Source of the DNA: Lentisphaerota bacterium
GTDB lineage: Bacteria; Verrucomicrobiota; Kiritimatiellia; RFP12; JAAYLN01
Reading direction: 5' to 3'
DNA: 8,546 bases
Assembly (NCBI GenBank): GCA_012514915.1
Contig: JAAYZJ010000027.1
Coordinates: 1-8,546, forward strand
Part shown: positions 1 through 5,348 of the stretch, piece after piece
Numbering within the stretch: the first letter of the stretch is position 1
How the letters are laid out: each line of letters starts with the position of its first letter
Notes under the pieces: generated by a model
What the model was told of the DNA's origin: nothing
Databases searched by the model: none
What the model saw: only the letters and a program-made list of their open reading frames with translations
Position numbers and translations under genes: made by a program

Positions 1-1
1 C

Positions 2-1296
2 AGCGGATTGGCGGATCTCGGCTATCACTTCCGCGCCGGCGCGCCCTTCAGCGTGGCCGACGATGCTGTCCGGTTCGATCCGCTGGTGGCATCGATTTTT
101 GTCGCTCCCGCCGGCAACGACGGCAACCCGGGAACAGCGCTCCTACCCTTCCGTTCCATCACCCGCGCCCTGACCGCGGCATCGGCGGGCAGCCATATCA
201 ACGTGGCTGCCGGCTTCTACACCAACGGGGTTGAAACCTTCCCGCTGGATCTTCGCAAACCGGGCTTGCGGATCATCGGCGCCGGTGCGCAGGCCTCCAT
301 CGTCAAGGCTGCCGGCGTCACCACTTCGAAACGCGTGCTGCAGGCACGCGGCGTGGTGGGTGACGGCGCGCTTACGGGGCTGACGTTCACCGGAGGGTAC
401 ATTCCCAGGACGGCAACACGCCGACCGATACAGTCAAGGCCTTTGGCGGCGGCATCTACATTTTGCTGTCGGAGCTGGACATCGAGGATTGCATCATTCG
501 CAACAACCGCTCCAATGCCTCGGGCAACGGCTACGTCTGGGGCGGCGGTATCTATGCGCTCGATTCCACCGTCACCCTGCGCCGAACCCTGTTCACGGGC
601 AATGTCGCCAAGTCCACCCCTGGTTCAAACAACAACCGCGCCCACGGCGGCGCCCTGGCGTCGGAAAACAGCACGATCCGCGTCTTCAACTGCCGCTTCA
701 TCGGCAACGATGCCGACGCGCAGGGTTACCGCGGTTCATGGGGCGGCGCCATCTACCTCCTCGACGGCACGGGTTTGATCCGCAACTCGCTGCTGTCGGG
801 CAACCGCGCCGGCCCCGTGACCGCCCGCGGACAGGGGGGCGCCATCTACCTCAACCCCGGCACGGTCGTCGAGAGTTGCACGATCGCCGGCAACCAGTGC
901 AACGGCAACGCCGCCCTCGTCACCACCACGGCCGGCGGCATCTACGACACGGGCGGACTGGTAACCAACACGATCGTCTATTTCAACACCAACACCTACG
1001 TTTCGGCAGCTTCGGATGTCTATACCACGGCGCTGGCCCGCTTCGGCTACTCCTGCGCGCCGGAACTGACGAACGGCGGGGCGTTCAACATCGTGGACAA
1101 TCCCTTGTTCACCGACGTGAATGCCGGCCTCTACACGCTGCAGCCCCTCTCTCCCTGCGTGGGCAAGGGGCTGGATCAGGTCTGGATGAAGGCCGACGTC
1201 GATCTTGCCGGCAACGCGCGCATTGCCGCCGGCCAAGTGGACATGGGGGCTTACGAGGTGATGCCGCCGGCGGGAACGGTCCTGATCCTGAGATAG
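2..1296 (+). CDS. Right-handed beta-helix repeat protein, 5'-partial, frameshifted
   Basis: Probable extracellular beta-helix (pectate-lyase-like fold) protein; its substrate cannot be told. The reading frame is open from the left edge, so the TTG at position 8 is not trusted as the start. The first residues read SGLADLGYHF, a typical closing signature of a beta-helix domain, and a new domain then opens with IFVAPAGNDGNPGTA, like DUF1565. Helical-coil repeats follow, each with a Gly-Gly-x-Ile-Tyr core (WGGGIY, WGGAIY, GGAIY) and a turn ending in 'xGN'. The end is canonical: NPLFTDVNAGLYTLQPLSPC, then VDMGAYE, then a short tail to TAG at 1294-1296. Translation runs in one frame to about 406 and continues in the next frame from there (QDGNTPTDTVKAFGGGIY), so the gene as written is broken. 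The two halves clearly belong to one protein. The fold is secure; enzymatic activity is unknown. Confidence 0.8.
401..410 (+). other. Apparent one-base frameshift in the beta-helix gene
   Basis: Upstream of this point the protein reads FTGGYIP and then degenerates. Downstream the good frame reads QDGNTPTDTVKAFGGGIY. Restoring one C to the CCC run at 404-406 would join them as GGYIPQDGNTPTD. This may be a sequencing or assembly indel, or a genuine inactivating mutation. Nothing here looks like a programmed slippery site with a downstream structure. Confidence 0.7.
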
Positions 1297-1323
1297 GCGG
1301 GGTTGACGCCCTACAATGGTTCG

Positions 1324-1431
1324 CTCAAGCCTGAAATCGCCCGTTGACGCATTGACAAAGCCGGGGTCGCTGTCGGTGACCCAGTTCTCCTCCATCGGGA
1401 CCTGCCAGTTGCCGCTGCTTACACTGTCGCG
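1324..1431 (-). pseudogene. Remnant of a second beta-helix protein gene (C-terminal scrap)
   Basis: On the minus strand about 36 codons read DSVSSGNWQVPMEENW followed directly by VTDSDPGFVNASTGDFRLE. The pattern 'DPGFVnaa.GDFRL' is the stereotyped near-C-terminal signature of many secreted beta-helix and polysaccharide lyase-like proteins. The frame hits a stop (TAG, 1434-1432) just upstream and loses family character after FRLE. Neither end is a gene boundary, so this is a fragment. It runs opposite to the intact beta-helix gene ending at 1296 and is not a copy of that gene's end, which reads NPLFTDVNAGLYTL. It abuts the integrase remnant, so a rearrangement junction lies around 1431-1448. 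Confidence 0.6.
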
Positions 1432-1447
1432 CTACCTTCCGTTGCAT

Positions 1448-1869
1448 ACGACCAGCAAGAAGTCCGCCCTGAAGAAGTTGCGCGAACTCGAGGTCGACCT
1501 TGCCGCCGGCAGGATTCCGGTCGTCGGAGAAGCACGGCAGGGGGCCGAACGGCGGCAATGAGGCGCTGGCCAACGTCAAGACAATACTCCCTCCGGCATA
1601 CGTTCGCCTCGATGCAGTCGGATGCCGGGACGGAGACCACGGGGCTGGCGAGGCTCATGGGACACACGACGACGCGCACGCTGAAGCGGTATGTCTCGAA
1701 CACGTTCGAGGCACAGAAGGCTGTTACCGCCCTGCAGGACCGACTGAACGACGTGACCAAGCCGAGGAACGTCGGAGACGAAGTGCGGCCAGTTTTTGAC
1801 GCCGATTTGACGCCGCCGGCTCTTGAAGCAAAAAGGACCTGCGACGAAGTCGTCGCAAGTCCTTGCTAA
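1448..1869 (+). pseudogene. Tyrosine recombinase (phage-type integrase) pseudogene, internally deleted
   Basis: Two pieces in different frames. About 1448-1528 reads TTSKKSALKKLRELEVDLAA then GRIPVVG, which resembles the N-terminal arm or SAM-like region of integrases ('...KLRELE..LA.GRIP'). From about 1558 the next frame gives the C-terminal catalytic end: YSLRHTFAS (catalytic Arg at 1594-1596), LMGHTTTRTLKRYVSN (His at 1663-1665, nucleophilic Tyr at 1690-1692). The central part, including the first catalytic Arg and the Lys, is missing, so the enzyme is dead. Past about 1765 the frame only drifts through the tRNA-Ala terminator to its stop at 1867-1869. The C-terminal call is firm; the N-terminal piece is less certain. 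Its position beside the 3' end of a tRNA gene suits an old tRNA-targeted integration event. Confidence 0.75.
1829..1864 (-). terminator. Rho-independent terminator of tRNA-Ala
   Basis: Read on the minus strand: outer stem AAGGAC (1864-1859) with GTCCTT (1838-1833), a 2x2 internal mismatch, inner stem GCGACG (1856-1851) with CGTCGC (1846-1841), a 4-nt loop, then a run of five T (1834-1830). It starts about 20 nt after the CCA end of tRNA-Ala. On the plus strand there is no T-run, so it works for the tRNA direction. Confidence 0.85.
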
Positions 1870-1884
1870 TCAATGTTCTAAGCA

Positions 1885-1960
1885 TGGTGGAGCGACGGGG
1901 ATTCGAACCCCGGACCCCTACGTTGCGAACGTAATGCTCTACCAACTGAGCTACCGCCCC
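1885..1960 (-). tRNA. tRNA-Ala (anticodon CGC)
   Basis: A complete cloverleaf is readable on the minus strand. The acceptor strand GGGGCGG (1960-1954) pairs with TCGCTCC (1895-1889), including the G3:U70 wobble pair that is the alanine identity element. The D arm is AGCTCAGTTGGTAGAGC, the anticodon loop is TTCGCAA with CGC at 1927-1925, and the T arm is CGGGG-TTCGAAT-CCCCG. The discriminator is A (1888) and CCA is encoded (1887-1885). It reads GCG codons, in keeping with the high GC content. Confidence 0.97.
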
Positions 1961-1986
1961 ATGCTGGATACCGGAAAACGGCCAGC

Positions 1987-2015
1987 AGTGTAGCGAACTC
2001 CACGCCAAACGGCAA
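1987..2015 (-). promoter_or_regulatory. Sigma70-type promoter for tRNA-Ala
   Basis: On the minus strand, -35 TTGCCG (2015-2010), a 17-bp spacer and -10 TACACT (1992-1987). Transcription would begin near 1980, about 20 nt before the mature tRNA 5' end at 1960. The spacing and position are as expected for a stable-RNA promoter. Called by eye. Confidence 0.65.
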
Positions 2016-2071
2016 CTGCATATTTTTGCCCGTGGGTGTGAAGTGGTGTGATTGCACGCTAAGGGTTAAGA

Positions 2072-2100
2072 TTGACATCTCCCCGCCAGCCTGATACCTT
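2072..2100 (+). promoter_or_regulatory. Sigma70-type promoter for the small basic ORF and tRNA-Cys
   Basis: Consensus -35 TTGACA (2072-2077), a 17-bp spacer, and -10-like TACCTT (2095-2100). The predicted start is near 2107, only about 5 nt before the ATG at 2112, so the ORF would be almost leaderless. The only other gene in this direction before 3710 is tRNA-Cys at 2244, so this promoter probably serves both. It lies back to back with the tRNA-Ala promoter. Confidence 0.6.
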
Positions 2101-2111
2101 ACGCTCCCGTT

Positions 2112-2210
2112 ATGGGACAACAGCTACGCAAACGCCTGAAGCGCAATCGTCGTGACCGTTACAACAAGCGAGTCCGCGACCGCGCGAATCAGGCGATCAA
2201 ATCCAAGTGA
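2112..2210 (+). CDS. Tiny Arg/Lys-rich protein (32 aa), function unknown
   Basis: ATG at 2112 to TGA at 2208-2210. The protein begins MGQQLRKRLKRNRRDR and ends in QAIKSK. It has 9 Arg and 5 Lys against 2 Asp and no Cys, His or Trp, so it is strongly basic and probably a single RNA-contacting helix. It lies immediately downstream of a promoter with a consensus -35, and no Shine-Dalgarno fits the short leader, suggesting leaderless translation. A hairpin and then tRNA-Cys follow on the same strand. Composition and size resemble very small ribosomal or ribosome-associated proteins (the AURKAIP1/COX24-like or eL41 style), but I see no diagnostic motif and do not assign it to a family. I judge it a real gene from start context, composition and promoter, with moderate confidence. 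Confidence 0.6.
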   Translation: MGQQLRKRLKRNRRDRYNKRVRDRANQAIKSK

Positions 2211-2217
2211 ACACCGT

Positions 2218-2236
2218 CCGGCGCAAACGGCGCCGG
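2218..2236 (+). promoter_or_regulatory. GC-rich hairpin between the small ORF and tRNA-Cys
   Basis: A perfect 7-bp stem, CCGGCGC (2218-2224) with GCGCCGG (2230-2236), around the loop AAACG. It begins 8 nt after the small ORF's stop and ends 7 nt before the mature tRNA-Cys 5' end. No T-run follows, so it is unlikely to be a simple intrinsic terminator. It could protect the ORF's 3' end or guide tRNA 5' processing. Confidence 0.55.
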
Positions 2237-2243
2237 GTGACGC

Positions 2244-2317
2244 GGCGCGATGGCCGAGCGGTTAGGCAGAGGTCTGCAAAACCTCGTACAGCGGTTCAAC
2301 TCCGCTTCGCGCCTCCA
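2244..2317 (+). tRNA. tRNA-Cys (anticodon GCA)
   Basis: Cloverleaf: acceptor GGCGCGA (2244-2250) with TCGCGCC (2307-2313); anticodon stem GAGGT/ACCTC around loop CTGCAAA with GCA at 2276-2278; T arm AGCGG-TTCAACT-CCGCT. The discriminator is U (2314), the cysteine identity base, and CCA is encoded (2315-2317). It is probably transcribed from the promoter at 2072. No terminator is evident before the convergent gene that starts 5 nt further on. Confidence 0.96.
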
Positions 2318-2322
2318 TTCTT

Positions 2323-3570
2323 CTACTTGCGCGGCATGGCGCCGCAGCAGTGCTTGAATTTTCTGCCGCTGCCGCAGGGGCAGGGGATATTGCGTCCGAC
2401 CGGTTCGGTCGGGGGCTGGCGGTGAATTCCCGCCGCCTGGGCGGCGCGTTCGCGCCGGATCTCATCCGCCAACTGCTCGAAACGGGGCAGGGTATGTGCG
2501 TAGAACTGTTTCCAGCCGGCGCAGAGATAGCTGAGCTGCTGGGGATCGCGCGCGCCGGCGTAGCGGTGCTTCGGACAATCGCCCGCGCAGAAATCGAGCC
2601 ACGGACAGGCGCCGCAAGCGGCGTTCCACTGCCGCTTGCACGCGCCGAAGGCCCGGAAGCGCGGCGAGGCGTACAGCTCGTCCCAGTCGTTTACCATGAT
2701 ATTGCCGAGCTTGAGTTCCGGTTCAGCGAAGAAGTCGCAGGGATAGACGTCGCCGTTGTGCTCGACCAGGAAGTACTGGCGGCAGTCACGCCCCATGTTG
2801 CAGACGTTGGCCACGCCATCGACCAGGCGGACGAGGATCGAATCGAACAGACGGATCGACACCCGGCGGGTGTCGCCGGGGTACCAGATGTCGAACAGCC
2901 GGCAGAGAAAGTCGCCCCACGGCCTCGGCTCGATGCTGAACGGCAGCGGCTTGCCAACCGTGTTGAACGCGACGCCCGGGATGTACTGGTGGTAGAAGTG
3001 TCCCTGATCGACCAGGTGGCGGTAGACCGTCTCGGGATGGCTGCCGTTGAGGGCGTTGACCAGCGTGAGGACGTTGAAATCGACCCCGTGGCGCCGCAGG
3101 CGGTCGATCCCGGCCTGCACGCGCGTCCGCGTGGCCTCTCCGCCGGCCGTCAGCCGGTAGGCGTCGTGATAGGCGGCCGGGCCGTCGACGCTGACGCCGA
3201 CGAGAAAGCGGTAGGCGGCGAGGTGGGCGGCGAGGTCGTTGTCGATCAGCGTGCCGTTGGTCTGCAGGCCGTTGGCCACCAGGGCGCCGGGGCGCCCGCA
3301 CTGCTGCTGCAAGGCGGTCACCCGTTTGAAAAAAGCGGTTCCCATGAGCGTCGGCTCGCCACCCTGCCAGCCGAAGCCGTACTGGGGCTGATCGGTCGCC
3401 ATGTAGCTGCCGATCAGCCGTTCGAGGACTTCATCGGACATCCGGTGGTGCGGGGTGTCGGGATAGAGGGCGGCCTTCTCGAGGTAGAAGCAGTAGGCGC
3501 AGCGCAGGTTGCAGTCGGCGCCGGCCGGCTTGATGAGCAGGGTGAAGGGGGGCATGTTCGCGTCGGACAT
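2323..3570 (-). CDS. Anaerobic sulfatase-maturating enzyme (radical SAM/SPASM) with C-terminal SEC-C motif
   Basis: A 415-aa radical SAM enzyme that would oxidise the active-site Cys or Ser of type I sulfatases to formylglycine without oxygen, in the cytoplasm before export. The AdoMet cluster motif is C20-x3-C24-x2-C27 (ADCNLRCAYCFYLEKA), followed by GWQGGEPTLMG. The SPASM region carries C257, C263, C278, C319, C322, C328, C332 and C350, the full ligand set for two auxiliary 4Fe-4S clusters; C278-D279 matches the Cys-Asp pair that holds the proposed general base in clostridial anSME (from memory). The last 20 residues add a SEC-C zinc motif, CPCGSGRKFKHCCG (C397, C399, C408, C409). ATG 3570 is the first Met and fits the family N-terminus; no Shine-Dalgarno precedes it. 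No sulfatase lies nearby, so it may serve sulfatases in trans. Related peptide-maturing SPASM enzymes are a less likely alternative. Confidence 0.9.
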   Translation of the reverse strand: MSDANMPPFTLLIKPAGADCNLRCAYCFYLEKAALYPDTPHHRMSDEVLERLIGSYMATDQPQYGFGWQGGEPTLMGTAFFKRVTALQQQCGRPGALVANGLQTNGTLIDNDLAAHLAAYRFLVGVSVDGPAAYHDAYRLTAGGEATRTRVQAGIDRLRRHGVDFNVLTLVNALNGSHPETVYRHLVDQGHFYHQYIPGVAFNTVGKPLPFSIEPRPWGDFLCRLFDIWYPGDTRRVSIRLFDSILVRLVDGVANVCNMGRDCRQYFLVEHNGDVYPCDFFAEPELKLGNIMVNDWDELYASPRFRAFGACKRQWNAACGACPWLDFCAGDCPKHRYAGARDPQQLSYLCAGWKQFYAHTLPRFEQLADEIRRERAAQAAGIHRQPPTEPVGRNIPCPCGSGRKFKHCCGAMPRK

Positions 3571-3641
3571 GCGTCAAGCATAGCAGATTCACTTCGACAC
3601 TTAATCCCCTTTCTTAAACGTTCTCTTCATCAAAACAACGA

Positions 3642-3671
3642 TTGCCCAGTCGACCCCGGAACGATTACACT
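3642..3671 (+). promoter_or_regulatory. Possible promoter of the isomerase-glycosyltransferase operon
   Basis: In the 139-bp gap between the divergent anSME and isomerase genes, -35-like TTGCCC (3642-3647), an 18-bp spacer and -10-like TACACT (3666-3671). Both boxes are nearly the same as those of the tRNA-Ala promoter (TTGCCG, TACACT). The leader would be about 33 nt. Called by eye. Confidence 0.45.
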
Positions 3672-3709
3672 GTCCGCATCTAGCCCAAGGCCGAAACGGA
3701 ACTTATCGC

Positions 3710-5329
3710 ATGCAACATGACGCTTGGCAGGCCGTCCTGCAGGAACTGGAAACAACCCGTAACTCCCACTTGCGCGACCTGTTCGCCGCCGACCCCCGCC
3801 GCGCGGCGCGCTTCACCGCCCGGGCGGCCGGATGGACGCTCGACTATTCGAAGAACCGGATCACCCCCCGGCTCATGAAGCGGTTGATCGCGCTGGCCGA
3901 GGCGTCCGGGCTCCGCGCCGAGATCGAGGCGATGTTCACCGGCGCGCCGATCAATGCGACCGAGAACCGGGCCGTCCTGCACACCGCCCTGCGCAACCTC
4001 TCGGGCGAACGGGTTGTTGTGGACGGGCGTGATGTGATGCCCGACATACGCGAGGTCCGCGCCCGCATGGCAACCTTCTGCGACCACGTGCGTTCCGGGA
4101 GCTGGCGCGGACACACCGGCCGGCCGATCCGCGCCATCGTGAATATCGGCATCGGCGGTTCCGACCTGGGGCCGGCCATGGCCTGCGAGGCGCTCAAGCC
4201 CTTCAGCAAGCGGTCGCTCCGTTGTTTCTTCGTCTCGAATGTCGACGCCACCCATCTCGCCGAGGTCCTGCGCCAGGTCAAGGCCGAGCAGACCCTCTTC
4301 ATCGTGGCCTCCAAAACCTTCACGACCCAGGAGACGCTGACCAACGCCCTGTCGGCGCGCGACTGGCTGCTGAGCCGCCTGGGCGGCGACCCGGCGGCGG
4401 TCGCCCGTCATTTCGCGGCCGTCTCGACCAACCGGGAGCGGGTGGTCGCGTTCGGCATCGCGCCGGAAAACATGTTCGGGTTCTGGGACTGGGTGGGCGG
4501 CCGTTATTCGCTCCCCTCGGCCATCGGGCTGCCGCTGATGCTATCGATCGGACCCCGCAACTTCGAGAAGCTGCTTAAAGGCTACCACGCCATGGACGTC
4601 CACTTCCGGACGGCGCCCTTCGAACGGAACCTGCCGGTGCTGCTGGGCCTCCTGGGCATCCTCTACCACAACGGCTACGGCGCCGAGACGCACGCCGTGC
4701 TCCCCTACGACCAGTACCTCGCGCGCCTGCCCGCCTACCTGCAGCAGCTCGACATGGAGAGCAACGGCAAATCGACCGACCGCCAGGGACGGCCCGTCGG
4801 CGGCACCACCGGCCCCGTGATCTGGGGCGAACCGGGCACCAACGGCCAGCACGCCTTCTACCAGCTCATCCACCAGGGCACGCGGCTGATCCCCTGCGAC
4901 TTCATCGGCTTCTGCCGCTCGCACAATCCGCTCGGCGACCACCACGACAAACTGCTGGCCAACTTCATCGCGCAGAGCGAGGCGCTGGCGATGGGGAAGA
5001 CCGCCGCGGCATGCCGCGCCGAGGGGGTTCCCGAGGCGCTCGTCCCCCACAAGACTTTCGCCGGCAATCGTCCCTCCAACACCCTGCTGGCCGACGCGCT
5101 GACGCCGCGGACGCTGGGCGCGCTGATCGCCCTCTACGAGCACAAGGTCTTTACCCAGGGGGTGGTCTGGAACATCTTCTCGTTCGACCAGTGGGGCGTC
5201 GAGCTGGGCAAGGTGCTCGCCGGACGCGTCCTGCATGAACTGCAGGCCGCGGCCGAGCCGGAGCTCAACCACGACGCCTCCACCAACGCCCTGATCCTCC
5301 GCTGCCGCGGAGCCCGCCCACGCGCCTGA
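3710..5329 (+). CDS. pgi: Glucose-6-phosphate isomerase
   Basis: Interconverts glucose 6-phosphate and fructose 6-phosphate in the cytoplasm, linking glycolysis and gluconeogenesis with sugar supply for cell-wall glycans. It has 539 aa, near the length of the long E. coli/eukaryote-type enzymes. Visible landmarks are GIGGSDLGP (147-155), the phosphate loop SKTFTTQET (201-209), family signature DWVGGRYSLPSAIG (260-273), catalytic Glu350 in MESNGKS, His381 in GTNGQHAFYQ, and Lys501 in VELGK. ATG 3710 has a modest GGAA about 8 nt upstream and gives the expected N-terminus. The gene diverges from anSME and is followed after 19 bp by a glycosyltransferase, a likely co-transcribed pair. No catalytic residue is missing. 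Confidence 0.97.
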   Translation: MQHDAWQAVLQELETTRNSHLRDLFAADPRRAARFTARAAGWTLDYSKNRITPRLMKRLIALAEASGLRAEIEAMFTGAPINATENRAVLHTALRNLSGERVVVDGRDVMPDIREVRARMATFCDHVRSGSWRGHTGRPIRAIVNIGIGGSDLGPAMACEALKPFSKRSLRCFFVSNVDATHLAEVLRQVKAEQTLFIVASKTFTTQETLTNALSARDWLLSRLGGDPAAVARHFAAVSTNRERVVAFGIAPENMFGFWDWVGGRYSLPSAIGLPLMLSIGPRNFEKLLKGYHAMDVHFRTAPFERNLPVLLGLLGILYHNGYGAETHAVLPYDQYLARLPAYLQQLDMESNGKSTDRQGRPVGGTTGPVIWGEPGTNGQHAFYQLIHQGTRLIPCDFIGFCRSHNPLGDHHDKLLANFIAQSEALAMGKTAAACRAEGVPEALVPHKTFAGNRPSNTLLADALTPRTLGALIALYEHKVFTQGVVWNIFSFDQWGVELGKVLAGRVLHELQAAAEPELNHDASTNALILRCRGARPRA

Positions 5330-5333
5330 GCGC

Positions 5334-5343
5334 AGGAAGGAAG
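5334..5343 (+). promoter_or_regulatory. Ribosome binding site of the glycosyltransferase
   Basis: AGGAAGGAAG lies 5 nt before the ATG at 5349, a strong Shine-Dalgarno that fixes the start. It sits in the 19-bp gap after the isomerase stop, so the downstream gene can initiate efficiently within one mRNA. Confidence 0.7.
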
Positions 5344-5348
5344 CCGCC

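Noticed and set aside
736..1395. A 219-codon minus-strand open frame
   Set aside because: Only its first 24 codons are real protein debris (the beta-helix scrap). The rest is antisense to the intact beta-helix gene.
2207..2425. A 72-codon GTG-started frame running through tRNA-Cys
   Set aside because: It overlaps the whole tRNA and the 3' end of the maturase gene, and its sequence is a shadow of both.
2350..3720. A 456-codon open frame on the plus strand opposite the sulfatase-maturating enzyme
   Set aside because: The minus strand carries the complete radical SAM/SPASM enzyme with all motifs. The plus frame has no recognisable domain and is a high-GC antisense shadow.
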